Assembly: GCF_021117275.1 (NCBI RefSeq)
Contig: NZ_CP088245.1
Location: 409,501-473,500, forward strand
DNA length: 64,000 nucleotides
DNA from: Metabacillus sp. B2-18
GTDB taxonomy: Bacteria; Bacillota; Bacilli; Bacillales; Bacillaceae
Reading direction: 5' to 3'
Shown one piece after another: positions 18,170 to 27,196 of the stretch. Both the position numbers and the translations under genes were made by a program. Numbering within the stretch: the stretch's first letter is position 1; each line of letters begins with the position of its first letter. The notes below the pieces were generated by a model, which saw only the letters and a list, made by a program, of their open reading frames with translations, was not told the origin of the DNA and made no database searches.

Positions 18170-18226
18170 ATGACAAAATTTAAATATGTATCCATATTTA
18201 ATTCAATCATAAACGATGGTTTTTGA
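18170..18226 (+). pseudogene. Truncated start of a further ICE-type gene
   Basis: An ATG after TTTTGGAGG begins MTKFKYVSIFNSIINDGF and stops after 18 codons, just where the presumed resolvase site of the next transposon begins. It looks like the 5' remnant of a longer gene. Confidence 0.35.
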
Positions 18227-18330
18227 TACAAAACGAAATGATGATAAAATCCCCTTTAAATTTAATATTATTTATATCAAAACTCATTTCAAAATCTATA
18301 TATCTAAAAGGTGCATTTTTGATAAAATAA
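18217..18330. promoter_or_regulatory. Putative res site upstream of tnpR
   Basis: TTTTGATA occurs at about 18221 and 18317, with its inverse TATCAAAA at 18275, in an AT-rich region directly upstream of the resolvase gene, where Tn3 elements keep their three-part res site. Subsites were not resolved further. Confidence 0.4.
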
Positions 18331-18361
18331 AAGAGATGAAATACTTAAAGGGGAAATTTTT

Positions 18362-18919
18362 ATGATAATTGGGTACGCAAGGGTCAGCACAATTGATCAA
18401 TCATTGGATTTGCAACTAGATGCGCTGAATGAATTTGGTTGCAATGAAATTTTTAAAGAAAAGGTATCCGGTGCTAAAGATGACCGTGAAGAATTAAAGC
18501 AGGCATTAAGGATGTTGCGCCCGGGAGATAAATTTGTCGTCTACAAATTAGATCGGCTAGCCAGGTCAACTAAACGATTAATTGAAATTGCGGATGAACT
18601 TCGTGAAAAACAGGTCGAGTTTGTTAGTATCCAAGATAATATTGACACCGGTACAGCTGCAGGTAAAGCTATGTTTGGAATGCTGTCAGTACTAGCAGAG
18701 TTTGAACGAGATATTATTCGTGAACGAACCATGGCTGGCCTGAAGGCAGCCAGAGCTAGAGGTCGTAAAGGTGGAAGACCTAAAGTCAATCAACAAAAAT
18801 TAAACCAAGCTATTGCCTTGTATCATTCTAAGAGGATGTCTGTGAAGGAAATTCAGGAAGCGACAGGAGTTTCTGCCGCAACATTATATAGAGCATTAAA
18901 AAAAGAGCAAACCCAGTGA
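18362..18919 (+). CDS. tnpR: Tn3-family resolvase (serine recombinase)
   Basis: A 185-aa small serine recombinase that resolves transposition cointegrates at res. The catalytic Ser is in IGYARVSTIDQSLDLQLDAL (about residue 9), with Arg/Asp residues in YKLDRLARST and the E-helix ERDIIRERTMAGLKAARARG. A C-terminal HTH is visible as SVKEIQEATGVSAATLYRAL. The length is normal and the frame intact. It has no intact transposase beside it and reads away from the stacked repeats. It overlaps the truncated end of an AbiGii-like gene on the other strand, showing where that gene was cut. Confidence 0.9.
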   Translation: MIIGYARVSTIDQSLDLQLDALNEFGCNEIFKEKVSGAKDDREELKQALRMLRPGDKFVVYKLDRLARSTKRLIEIADELREKQVEFVSIQDNIDTGTAAGKAMFGMLSVLAEFERDIIRERTMAGLKAARARGRKGGRPKVNQQKLNQAIALYHSKRMSVKEIQEATGVSAATLYRALKKEQTQ

Positions 18920-19641
18920 AGAGGTTTGCTCCATACAATATTTATAACTTTTATCTTCAATTTATTTTCTGTTGATTTGAGTTTAACATCTCCTTTTATA
19001 CAAGAGAGATAAAGCTTAAACACTTCAATAACTTCTTTAATACTCCTTGCTCTTTCAACATTTAATTTAAAGTTCAACTGCAGATTATATTCTATTTCAT
19101 CTATAATATATGAAATTTCAAGAGCATTGTTATCAATAGTTTTAAACAGGCTCTTACTCATATCCGCATAGGGTTGCCTTTGAATGGAGAATTTCTTTGC
19201 TATTCCGTTATCCTCTAAAATAATCTCAAATGGTGGCTGAAAAGGTTGTGGTACCATACTAATTTCAAACTCACCTAGTTTAATATCCTGTAAGGGAAAA
19301 TCGATAAATTCATCCATTTTAAAACGTGTTCCATTTATAGTTATACAATTATCTTGATCTGGTTTAAGTTTTATCTTACTTTGTGTTCTATACATAAACT
19401 CCGTCAATTCATTTATTGTAGAAGGTTTAAAATTTCCAGGTAAATCGTCCGGCAACTCTACACTGAGCCCCTGCAACTGCATTTCTGATGACTGGGGAGT
19501 TATCCCAACTGCCTCTTGACCTACATTAGTATAAACAAAACCATCAGGTAATTTCTCACTCAAAGAGTTTAGTATTTCTTCAGGTATCTTTTTGTCCATT
19601 TTATTTTTTTTAAAGAAAGCCTTCTCAAAATTAGCGAACAT
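18853..19641 (-). pseudogene. AbiGii-like abortive-infection toxin, 3'-truncated
   Basis: A 262-aa frame starting MFANFEKAFFKKNKMDKKIP. Genuine sequence seems to run to about 18930; the last about 25 residues are read antisense through the end of tnpR and are artefactual, so the 3' end was removed by the resolvase-bearing transposon. No TM segment or clear catalytic motif was recognised. The AbiGii assignment rests mainly on the upstream AbiGi-like partner and on this two-gene order (antitoxin then toxin, 3-base gap). AbiGii proteins are about 400 aa, so one third or more is missing. Likely inactive. Confidence 0.4.
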
Positions 19642-19644
19642 TTT

Positions 19645-20050
19645 TCACCAATCCTCCCCCAGTTCATTAAATACTAAAATTTTCGATAAAAGTATATATC
19701 TGTCATGCTCGCTTTCTCCAATTTGATTTTCAATTAGAAATTCTATAAGTTCTTTTCTATCGCTTTGATCACTAACAATAATATACTTAATTGCATCAAA
19801 ATCGAACTTTAGCCACAATTCCGGTCGTCGACTAATCCCCTGTGAATAAGCATTATAGCTCTTAGGATTCATTTGTTCTTGATCAATGACCATTGGTAAA
19901 TCCGTTTCTATATTGTTAAAATCAGGTATAAACCTCCACTCTCTTTCATCATGGAAGTTTCGCTTTTCATATTTATAAATTGATACATTTTCTTCTAGAA
20001 ATAAGATGCATTTTATTTCGGATAGTCGTCTTATATCAAAAAATAATAAT
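19645..20050 (-). pseudogene. AbiGi-like antitoxin fragment, 5'-truncated
   Basis: The frame runs to the stop at 19645 and can be followed upstream to about 20050 without any start codon: FLEENVSIYKYEKRNFHDER, then EWRFIPDF, then the part after MVIDQEQMNPKSYN. The motif HDEREWRFIP followed by LKFDFDAIKYIIV is characteristic of the AbiGi/DUF2971-like abortive-infection family. An in-frame stop lies just upstream of 20050, so the N-terminus was lost to rearrangement. The track start at 19893 is internal. Presumed dead; the family call is from motif memory. Confidence 0.4.
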
Positions 20051-20238
20051 ACCTAACAGTAAGCAAGTTATTCATCTTTCCCTTTCCACCGAATTGATTG
20101 CTCTAGAAATTCTCTTATTTCAAGGATGTACAATTATAATCGTTCACATTCTTTCTAAATCATTCACACCTTTTCATTTTTATGTGAAAAAGTATGTATT
20201 AATCTTCAACTCTATAATTCCTATAATAACAACAGAGA

Positions 20239-20252
20239 TGAAAATGCTTTCA
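20239..20252 (+). promoter_or_regulatory. Possible cre site for CcpA
   Basis: TGAAAATGCTTTCA, about 26 bases before the gutF start, differs at one core position (TG for CG) from the cre consensus. It would repress the sorbitol operon during growth on glucose. Confidence 0.45.
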
Positions 20253-20278
20253 CAAAAAAGGAACAGGAGGAAACAGAC

Positions 20279-21079
20279 ATGAGTAATTCTTGGCTAGGTT
20301 TAGAAGGAAAAGTAGCAATTGTTACCGGTGGAGCTTCTGGCATCGGATTAAATATTTGCAATGAACTAAAAAGTAATGGGGTAAAAGTTGTTGTTGCTGA
20401 CCTAAATGGTGAGGAAGGACAACAAGCAGATGGTTCTTATTTCATAAAATGTGATGTAACCAAAAAAGAAAGCGTAGATCGTGCAGTGGCACAAACAGTA
20501 GAATTGTTTGGTACTATTGATATCTTAGTCAACAACGCTGGTGTAAATTTACCAAGATTATTAGTTGATGATCGAGGAGAAAGACCAGAATATGAATTAA
20601 GTGAAAAAGATTTCGACTTTATGGTAGCGGTAAACCAAAAGGGACCTTACCTTTTTGCACAAGCATCTGCTAAAGAAATGATAAAGAAAAACAAAGGTGT
20701 TATTATAAATGTTTCGTCCGAAGCAGGACAAGAAGGATCTGCTGGACAAAGCTGCTATTCGGCAACGAAAGGTGCGGTAATTGCCTTTACACGTGCTTGG
20801 GCAAAAGAACTTGGTAAATTCAATATTCGAGTTGCTGCTATTGCACCTGGAATTATTGAAACAACTGGACTTAGAACAGATGCTTATAATGAAGCGCTAG
20901 CTTATACTCGTGGAGTGACAGTAGATGGTCTTTCAACAGACTATAGTAAATCAATCCCTCTTGGCCGAGAAGGGAAACTAACTGAAGTAGGCGATCTTGT
21001 ATCTTACCTTTCTTCCGATCGTGCTAGTTATATAACTGGAACAACGTTGAATATTTCTGGTGGAAAGTCACGAGGATAA
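20279..21079 (+). CDS. gutF: Sorbitol-6-phosphate 2-dehydrogenase
   Basis: A 266-aa short-chain dehydrogenase oxidising sorbitol 6-phosphate to fructose 6-phosphate with NAD. It shows the Rossmann motif TGGASGIG at residues 17-24, NNAG in DILVNNAGVN, and the catalytic triad S...CYSATKG (Tyr-x-x-x-Lys). The internal YELSEKDFDFMVAVN segment is typical of the SorF/GutF branch rather than generic SDRs. An AGGAGG site precedes the ATG. It is the first gene of a gutFRMCBA-type operon. A 17-codon remnant of a second gutF lies at 27556-27609. Confidence 0.9.
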   Translation: MSNSWLGLEGKVAIVTGGASGIGLNICNELKSNGVKVVVADLNGEEGQQADGSYFIKCDVTKKESVDRAVAQTVELFGTIDILVNNAGVNLPRLLVDDRGERPEYELSEKDFDFMVAVNQKGPYLFAQASAKEMIKKNKGVIINVSSEAGQEGSAGQSCYSATKGAVIAFTRAWAKELGKFNIRVAAIAPGIIETTGLRTDAYNEALAYTRGVTVDGLSTDYSKSIPLGREGKLTEVGDLVSYLSSDRASYITGTTLNISGGKSRG

Positions 21080-21214
21080 AGATACACGTATAGGAATGGG
21101 AGACAGATCATGCCTTATGAATGTCGAAGAAACAGGGAACTCTGTTAAGTAAACATTCGCTTCTCTTTTCGCTTCATTTTTAATGACATTCTTTTTGAAT
21201 AAAGAGGTGATGAT

Positions 21215-23134
21215 ATGTCTGATTTAATAATGGATGAAAAGCTTTTTGAAATTATTGAAATAGCTCGAAAGCAGCCGTACAGCTCCCTTGATTATCTAGC
21301 AGAATCACTGGGAGTTAGTACAAGGACCATTCGAAATTATGTAAAACAGATAAATAGTGGTTTAGCTGATATTGCATCTTTAGTGAAGGAAAAAGGTAAA
21401 GGCTACAAACTTGAAATTATAGATGGGCATTCGTTTCAACTTTTTCTTGAAAAAAACCGCTCGGATACAGAATTGCTTGATACGCCAAAACGTAGAATTG
21501 CATTTATTATCGACCGATTAATAAACAGTGAAGTAGCCTATACATTAGATGACTTAGCATTTGAGATGAATATTGGTCGGACCACGCTAGTAAATGAGTT
21601 GAAAAAAGTGTCGGTTTCTTTAGAGACATATAATCTAAAGATTCACGGAAAACAAAATGTAGGAATGGCACTAAGTGGCAAAGAGTTGGATATGAGGCTG
21701 TTTATCTTAGATAACATCTATGATGTATTGTATCAATCGTACCCTCTTGATGAAGATATTATAGAGGAACTCGTAAAAATCTTTCATTCGCATGATTTGG
21801 AATCAACTACACAGACGAAACTAATGGAATTTATCATTATTATGTTAGATCGACTATTGAAAGGTCATGGGATTGATGAGATACAAAATAAGTATAATCA
21901 GCTATTAAATACACAAGATTATCAAATTGCCAAAGAAATTGTTAAAGCTTTAGAGAATCAGTTGCCAATTGAGATTCCTGAAACAGAGGCATTATTTATT
22001 ACGATTCCAATAGCAGGGCGACGTACACCTACAAATAATCGGACAATGACGGATATCACGATTACAGATGATGTCAAAAAGCTGTTAGAACAAATTGTTG
22101 AGCAATTAGGTTTTAATAAAGAAATCATTAACAATAATGATCAACTTTTTGTTGATTTACAATTTCATCTCACATTTATGCTTAACCGTTTACTATTTGG
22201 ATTAAGATTAAAAAACCCATTACTAGTCGATGTAAAAAGAAAATATCCGGTGGCCTATAAAATGGCTGAAATTGCTGGTCAGGTTATTGAAAATAAATAT
22301 GATATTAAAGTGAGTGAAGATGAATTAGGGTATTTAGCCTTTTATTTTGGGGTCTTCATCACCAAGAGCGATGATAAGGTAAAACGGTTTCAAAGGGTTG
22401 CTGTTGTGTGTGGAACTGGAAGAGGCACTGCAAAGCTCATAGCCATACAATTGGAACGAATTCTCAAACAAGAGACGAAAATTGATTTATATTCCGATGT
22501 TGATGTGACAGCAGAAGTATTAAATAATTATGACCTTATCTTTTCTACTGTAAAACTATCTTATGATACAAATAAACCATTCATCATGATTAATGAAATA
22601 TTTGATGAAAGTAATGTGAAAAGAGAAATTGAGAAAACACTTTATATGCAGAAAAGTAAAGCGAACCGTGACAATGTTCATTTATCCGTTATAGCAGAAC
22701 ATATTACAGAGGAAAGCTTCTTTATCTTAGATCATTCAAAAGACTATCACGAAAATGTAAATAGTATGGTTGCTTCTTTAATTAAAAGTGGATACCTGGA
22801 TAGTGGTTTTACAGCAAGGTTAAAGGAGAGAGAAACAAAGGGATCAATGGTTTTTGATAATTTTGTAGCCTTACCGCATACATTTAATAAACTTTCAGAT
22901 CAGATTGTTCTTGCGCTTGGCATCTTCCCTGAAACAGTCAATGCAGATGGTAAGGAACTGAAACTAGTATTCCTTATGGGACTACCGGAACAGCAAACAG
23001 ATAATAATGAGTATTTTATTGTGAAAATATATGATGAAATTATCCGAATTGCCAATGATAAACAGTTAATACAAAAAATATCTAAATCAGAGGACTACCG
23101 TGATATTATTCAGCTTCTTGAAAATGGACTTTAA
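21215..23134 (+). CDS. gutR: PRD-containing transcriptional activator of the sorbitol operon
   Basis: A 639-aa BglG/MtlR-type regulator. Domains in order: N-terminal HTH_11/Mga (YLAESLGVSTRTIRNYVK, about 25-45), a second HTH, PRD1 (about 175-270), PRD2 (about 285-390, with FHLTFMLNRL and DELGYLAFYFG), an EIIB-Gat-like domain with the phosphorylatable Cys in VAVVCGTGRGTAKL, and an EIIA-like domain with His in FVALPHTFNKL. It is expected to be phosphorylated by HPr and the sorbitol EII so that activity follows sugar supply. It is the second gene, 135 bp after gutF, with AGAGGTGATG at the start. Confidence 0.9.
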   Translation: MSDLIMDEKLFEIIEIARKQPYSSLDYLAESLGVSTRTIRNYVKQINSGLADIASLVKEKGKGYKLEIIDGHSFQLFLEKNRSDTELLDTPKRRIAFIIDRLINSEVAYTLDDLAFEMNIGRTTLVNELKKVSVSLETYNLKIHGKQNVGMALSGKELDMRLFILDNIYDVLYQSYPLDEDIIEELVKIFHSHDLESTTQTKLMEFIIIMLDRLLKGHGIDEIQNKYNQLLNTQDYQIAKEIVKALENQLPIEIPETEALFITIPIAGRRTPTNNRTMTDITITDDVKKLLEQIVEQLGFNKEIINNNDQLFVDLQFHLTFMLNRLLFGLRLKNPLLVDVKRKYPVAYKMAEIAGQVIENKYDIKVSEDELGYLAFYFGVFITKSDDKVKRFQRVAVVCGTGRGTAKLIAIQLERILKQETKIDLYSDVDVTAEVLNNYDLIFSTVKLSYDTNKPFIMINEIFDESNVKREIEKTLYMQKSKANRDNVHLSVIAEHITEESFFILDHSKDYHENVNSMVASLIKSGYLDSGFTARLKERETKGSMVFDNFVALPHTFNKLSDQIVLALGIFPETVNADGKELKLVFLMGLPEQQTDNNEYFIVKIYDEIIRIANDKQLIQKISKSEDYRDIIQLLENGL

Positions 23135-23198
23135 TTTATGATTGGAGTTTCTATTTTTTAGAGGAAATCATGCTGATCTATTTGCACAACTCTGAGTC

Positions 23199-23212
23199 AT
23201 GGATTAATCCAT
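23199..23212. repeat. Perfect 14-bp palindrome between gutR and gutM
   Basis: ATGGATTAATCCAT, located 32 bases before the gutM start. It could be an operator or a weak attenuator; role unknown. Confidence 0.3.
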
Positions 23213-23243
23213 AAATAATACAACATAGAAAAGGGATGAAGAG

Positions 23244-23669
23244 ATGATTTGGTACTTGATCGTTTTAATAGGTGCAGCATGGTTGGTCCAAAGTATACTT
23301 GGCTTTTTGCAAATTAAACATTTCAATAAAAAATATGCAGAAATGCGATCTTTAGGAAGAGTGGCAATTGGTAAAAAGACGGGCATGTTTCGTGCAGGTA
23401 CTGTTGTCATGTTGTGTATAGATAAACGGAATAAAATTGTAAAGGCTGCAAAGATGCAAGGAGTTACAGTTTTCTCTCGTGTGAGAGAATTAAAGGGCTT
23501 TGAAGGAAAGTATTTGTTGAAAATCTCTACCGAAGACCTTAATAGTGTGGATAAATTAACTAGATTAGCCATTGCTGATGCCTTGAGAAGCTACGACATT
23601 ATTTCAAATGGCGGAGAGCTAAAGGTTAAAAAAGGTTGGATTGATTATTTAATTCCTAGTAAGAAATAA
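23244..23669 (+). CDS. gutM: Glucitol operon activator protein
   Basis: A 141-aa GutM-family protein with an N-terminal hydrophobic anchor (WYLIVLIGAAWLVQSILGFL, residues 2-21) and a cytoplasmic part with KKYAEMRSLGRVAIGKK, the family signature region. GutM proteins stimulate glucitol operon expression; in Lactobacillus casei the gutFRMCBA operon has it in the same place. The mechanism is not established. A pronounced AAAAGGGATGAAGAG site precedes the ATG. It is 109 bp after gutR and 15 bp before the EIIC gene. Confidence 0.85.
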   Translation: MIWYLIVLIGAAWLVQSILGFLQIKHFNKKYAEMRSLGRVAIGKKTGMFRAGTVVMLCIDKRNKIVKAAKMQGVTVFSRVRELKGFEGKYLLKISTEDLNSVDKLTRLAIADALRSYDIISNGGELKVKKGWIDYLIPSKK

Positions 23670-23684
23670 GAAAAGGGTGAAATC

Positions 23685-24230
23685 ATGGATATCATTATTA
23701 AAGGTGCAGAAAAGTTTATGGATTTGTTCCGCCATGGCGGAGACGTATTTATAGATCTTGTGACAGGAATCGTTCCATTATTAATTATGTTATTAGTTGC
23801 CATGAATGCTATTATTCGTCTAGTTGGTGAAGAGAGAGTAGAAAGAATTGCAAAAAAATCAGGTAAAAATCCTTTTACGAGATATCTTGTATTGCCGGTA
23901 ATTGGTACATTTGTTTTTGCAAATCCAATGACATTATCACTTGGAAGGTTTTTACCAGAAAAATACAAACCAAGCTATTATGCTGCAGCTTCATACTCAT
24001 GTCATACACATAATGGATTATTTCCACACGTTAACCCAGGTGAATTATTTGTGTTTCTTGGAATTGCCGCGGGTATTACAACATTAGGTCATGATACAAC
24101 AGAATTAGCCCTTCGTTATTTCCTTGTCGGTATAGTAACAAACTTTTTAAGAGGTTGGGTTACAGATTTAACGACAGCATATGTAGCGAAACAACAAAAA
24201 GTAAAATTAAGAGATACAGTTCAATTATAG
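23685..24230 (+). CDS. gutC: PTS sorbitol/glucitol transporter subunit IIC
   Basis: A 181-aa membrane subunit (SrlA/EIIC2-type) of the glucitol PTS permease. It has several hydrophobic segments, a starting helix [20 protein letters not shown] and the conserved stretch [20 protein letters not shown], then [20 protein letters not shown], which is typical of glucitol EIIC. The length is normal. It sits in a tight array with EIIB and EIIA. Together they import sorbitol and release sorbitol 6-phosphate for GutF. Confidence 0.9.
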   Translation: MDIIIKGAEKFMDLFRHGGDVFIDLVTGIVPLLIMLLVAMNAIIRLVGEERVERIAKKSGKNPFTRYLVLPVIGTFVFANPMTLSLGRFLPEKYKPSYYAAASYSCHTHNGLFPHVNPGELFVFLGIAAGITTLGHDTTELALRYFLVGIVTNFLRGWVTDLTTAYVAKQQKVKLRDTVQL

Positions 24231-24242
24231 GTGGTGGAAAAT

Positions 24243-25253
24243 ATGACCAAATTTAATTCTATTAAAATTTCAAAAGGATCTGGTGGTTTTGGTGGTCCAT
24301 TAGTAATAACACCAACAGCAGAGAAAAATAAAGTTGTTTATATTACAGGTGGACAAAGACCTGACATTGCAGATAAAATTGCTGAGTTAACTGGTTGTGA
24401 ACTAGTTGATGGTTTCAAGACTTCTGTTCCAGAGAATGAAATGGCATGTGTGATTATCGATTGTGGTGGGACATTACGTTGTGGATTATATCCTCAAAAA
24501 AGAATACCAACTATCAATATCATGCCTACAGGACAAAGTGGTCCATTGGCAAAACATATTACAGAAGATATCTATGTATCAGGTGTAAAGGTTGAAAACA
24601 TTCAATTAAGTGATGTAGCAGCTTCAAACGAAACAACTACTGTTGAAACTGCCGTTAAGGAAGATGAACCACAAGAAGGTAAATATAGTACGAAAAAGAA
24701 AATCAGTGAACAAACGGCTCCAAAAGGATTGTTAGCTAGAGTAGGTATGGCATTAGGCTCTGTTACAAGTATATTCTACCAAGCTGGTCGTGATGCCATT
24801 GATACAGTAATTAAGACAATTCTTCCATTTATGGCTTTTGTGGCTCTGTTAATCGGTGTCATTATTGAATCAGGTATTGGTGATGTTTTTGCCACAATCT
24901 TATCACCATTTGCAGGTAATGTTTGGGGATTAATGCTCATCGCACTAGTATGTTCATTCCCTTTACTATCACCATTCTTAGGACCTGGTGCTGTTATCGC
25001 TCAAGTAGTTGGTACATTAATTGGTGTTGAAATTGGAAAAGGTAATATCCCAGCTCATTTAGCATTACCAGCGTTATTTGCTATCAATGCTCAAGCAGCA
25101 GCCGACTTTGTTCCAGTAGGTTTAGGGCTTGCAGAAGCTGAAGTAGAAACTGTAGAGGTAGGAGTTCCATCTGTTCTTTATTCAAGGTTCCTGACCGGGG
25201 CACCAACCGTCTTTATTGCATGGCTGGCTAGTTTTGGATTATATGATAGTTAA
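24243..25253 (+). CDS. gutB: PTS sorbitol/glucitol transporter subunit IIB
   Basis: A 336-aa SrlE-type protein: a cytoplasmic EIIB domain (residues 1-about 115, start [13 protein letters not shown], phosphorylatable Cys expected in [13 protein letters not shown]) joined to a membrane domain (about 180-336) with [20 protein letters not shown] and [19 protein letters not shown]. The ATG at 24243 is preferred because AGGTGG lies 8 bases upstream; the GTG at 24231 overlaps that site. It is 12 bases after gutC, so the two are probably coupled. Confidence 0.9.
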   Translation: MTKFNSIKISKGSGGFGGPLVITPTAEKNKVVYITGGQRPDIADKIAELTGCELVDGFKTSVPENEMACVIIDCGGTLRCGLYPQKRIPTINIMPTGQSGPLAKHITEDIYVSGVKVENIQLSDVAASNETTTVETAVKEDEPQEGKYSTKKKISEQTAPKGLLARVGMALGSVTSIFYQAGRDAIDTVIKTILPFMAFVALLIGVIIESGIGDVFATILSPFAGNVWGLMLIALVCSFPLLSPFLGPGAVIAQVVGTLIGVEIGKGNIPAHLALPALFAINAQAAADFVPVGLGLAEAEVETVEVGVPSVLYSRFLTGAPTVFIAWLASFGLYDS

Positions 25254-25302
25254 TCTTAAGAAACAACATGTTTACTAAAAGAAAGAAAAGGAGATTTTCT
25301 CT

Positions 25303-25665
25303 ATGCAAACAAAATACAAAACACAAATTAATAAAATTGGCCCTTCAGTAGAAGAATTTCTTGGAGAAAAAATGTTGATTTTATTTGGAGAGAATGCACC
25401 TGCTGAATTGGCAGAGTATTGCTTGTTAATTGATGTAAATAATGTAGAAGGTGAAATTGTATCTGGTGACACCCTTCAACTCGGCGAAAATAATTATAAA
25501 GTGACAGCTGTAGGTGATGCGGTAAAGAAAAATTTATCCTCTCTAGGACACATCACATTAAAATTCGATGGCTCTGTATCTCCAGAGTTACCTGGGACAT
25601 TGTATCTTGAAAACAGTGAAATCGTTTTACCGAAATCAGGGGACCTTATTCAATTAACACAATAA
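25303..25665 (+). CDS. gutA: PTS sorbitol/glucitol transporter subunit IIA
   Basis: A 120-aa SrlB-type EIIA that accepts phosphate from HPr and passes it to GutB. The family motif GENAPAELAEYCLLI and the stretch GDAVKKNLSSLGHITLKFDG are present. The only His in the protein is in LGHITL, so it must be the phosphorylated residue if the protein is active (inference). A second His-containing motif seen in enterobacterial SrlB is absent. AAAGGAG lies 10 bases upstream. It is the last gene of the gutFRMCBA core and is followed by a T-rich hairpin. Confidence 0.9.
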   Translation: MQTKYKTQINKIGPSVEEFLGEKMLILFGENAPAELAEYCLLIDVNNVEGEIVSGDTLQLGENNYKVTAVGDAVKKNLSSLGHITLKFDGSVSPELPGTLYLENSEIVLPKSGDLIQLTQ

Positions 25666-25674
25666 TTACGAACA

Positions 25675-25755
25675 AACGATTCGCTTAACTTTTCTTAGGT
25701 AAGCCTTATGTATGTAAGGAGTAGCAAGAGTTAAGCGATCGTTTTTTCTTTTTAA
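25675..25755 (+). terminator. Attenuator or terminator between gutA and the aldolase gene
   Basis: AACGATTCGCTTAAC pairs with GTTAAGCGATCGTT (one bulge) across a 40-base loop and is followed by TTTTTTCTTTTT. It probably lowers expression of the three distal genes relative to the PTS genes. Confidence 0.6.
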
Positions 25756-25768
25756 GGAGTGAGAATAT

Positions 25769-26452
25769 ATGAAGTTAGTAGTTGATTCTGCAAATGTTGA
25801 AGCCATTAAGAATTTACATGAGTTTTTACCTCTTGATGGTGTTACGACAAATCCTAGTATCATCGTTAAAGAAAACAAGGAGTTTTTTCCACTTTTAAGA
25901 GACATACGAAACGTTATCGGTGATGAAAAAGAGCTATTTGTTCAAACGATATCAGAAAAAGCTGAGGAAATCGTAAAGGAAGCCAATTATATTTGTAATA
26001 CGCTAACAGGCAGTATTTTAATAAAGGTTCCGGTTACATTTGAGGGAATAAAGGCGATAAAAATGTTGAAACAAGATGGGATACGAACGTTAGCTACTAC
26101 TGTTTATACTCCAATGAGTGCTTTAATGGCTGCAAAAGCAGGTGCTGAATATGTTGCTCCGTATGTTAATCGAATTGATAATTTAACAGGTAATGGAGTG
26201 AAAGTTGTTTCTGACATTATACAAATTTTCTTAGCTCATAATCTACCTTGCAAAGTATTAGCCGCAAGCTTTAAAAATGTACAACAACTACAAAATGTAA
26301 TTCTATCTGGTACACATGGAATTACAGCTCCATCAGAGTTAATGAAGGAAGTGTTTAATAATCCTTCAGTGGAGAGAGATGTCAAAAGCTTTAGGGAAGA
26401 ATGGTTGAGTCAATATGGAAAAGAAAGCAAAAGCTTGATTTTAACAAAATAA
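25769..26452 (+). CDS. Fructose-6-phosphate aldolase / transaldolase-like protein
   Basis: A 227-aa class I aldolase of the small transaldolase (FSA/TalC) group. It shows the N-terminal VDSANVEAIKNL, TTNPSIIVKEN, the Schiff-base Lys in GSILIKVPVT (about residue 89), and PYVNRIDNLTGNG. FSA proteins are about 220 aa, so the length fits. In context it could cleave the fructose 6-phosphate made by GutF to dihydroxyacetone and glyceraldehyde 3-phosphate, or act as transaldolase. True substrate uncertain. AAGGAG is upstream. It sits 14 bp before the HAD gene. Confidence 0.85.
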   Translation: MKLVVDSANVEAIKNLHEFLPLDGVTTNPSIIVKENKEFFPLLRDIRNVIGDEKELFVQTISEKAEEIVKEANYICNTLTGSILIKVPVTFEGIKAIKMLKQDGIRTLATTVYTPMSALMAAKAGAEYVAPYVNRIDNLTGNGVKVVSDIIQIFLAHNLPCKVLAASFKNVQQLQNVILSGTHGITAPSELMKEVFNNPSVERDVKSFREEWLSQYGKESKSLILTK

Positions 26453-26466
26453 AGAAGGTGTAATAA

Positions 26467-27129
26467 ATGATTAAGGCAGTTGTTTTTGATTTTGACGGAT
26501 TAATTATAGATACTGAACTTGCACTATATGAAGCATTTCGGAAGATATTACAACTTGATACTAATGAATTTCCTATAGCTGATTATGCTTCCTACATTGG
26601 AACTGATTCTGAAGCTCTTTATGACTATATTTTGGAAAAAACAAATGGACAAATGACTCTAGAAGAAATTATTGAAAAATCCTCGTCACTACATAAAGAG
26701 AACCTTAAAAGCCCTGTGGCACGGGATGGCGTTGAAGATTATTTGAAAGAGGCAAAAAATGTAGGGTTGAAAATTGGGTTAGCATCTAGTTCAGATCGAA
26801 ATTGGGTTACCTTTTTTCTCAAAGAATTAAACCTATTAGAATACTTTGATATCATTCAAACAAGGGATGATGTGGAAAACGTAAAGCCAGACCCCTCTTT
26901 ATATCAGAATGTTATTAACTTTTTTGGGATAGAACCATCCGATGCAATTGCCTTTGAGGACTCTGTAAATGGTTCTAAGGCTGCATTAGCTGCAGGATTA
27001 AAATGTGTTATCGTTCCAAATAAAGTTACAGAGAATCTTCCCTTTGAGAATATCCACTTAAGATTAGATAGTATGAAAGATAAAGCATTTTCTGATGTTA
27101 TTAAAGTGATCGAAACACTTTATGTATAG
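26467..27129 (+). CDS. HAD-superfamily phosphatase / phosphoglucomutase-like
   Basis: A 220-aa HAD-IA hydrolase. Motif I is VVFDFDGLIIDTE (nucleophile Asp8, acid/base Asp10), motif II ASSSDRNWV, motif III Lys in VKPDPSLYQ, and motif IV AFEDSVNGSKAALAAG, with a helical cap between I and II. This fits the beta-phosphoglucomutase/2-deoxyglucose-6-phosphatase group. In the sorbitol operon it may dephosphorylate excess sugar phosphates (sorbitol 6-phosphate or a side product). That role is inferred from context only. AGAAGGTG is upstream. Confidence 0.85.
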   Translation: MIKAVVFDFDGLIIDTELALYEAFRKILQLDTNEFPIADYASYIGTDSEALYDYILEKTNGQMTLEEIIEKSSSLHKENLKSPVARDGVEDYLKEAKNVGLKIGLASSSDRNWVTFFLKELNLLEYFDIIQTRDDVENVKPDPSLYQNVINFFGIEPSDAIAFEDSVNGSKAALAAGLKCVIVPNKVTENLPFENIHLRLDSMKDKAFSDVIKVIETLYV

Positions 27130-27196
27130 TACTGATACTGGATTAAACTAATTTAGATTTTCTAGATAAATTTAATAGTCAAAGGAGAAAGAAAAC

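Noticed and set aside
24231-24242. GTG start for the sorbitol EIIB gene
   Set aside because: These codons overlap the likely ribosome binding site; ATG 24243 gives normal spacing and length.
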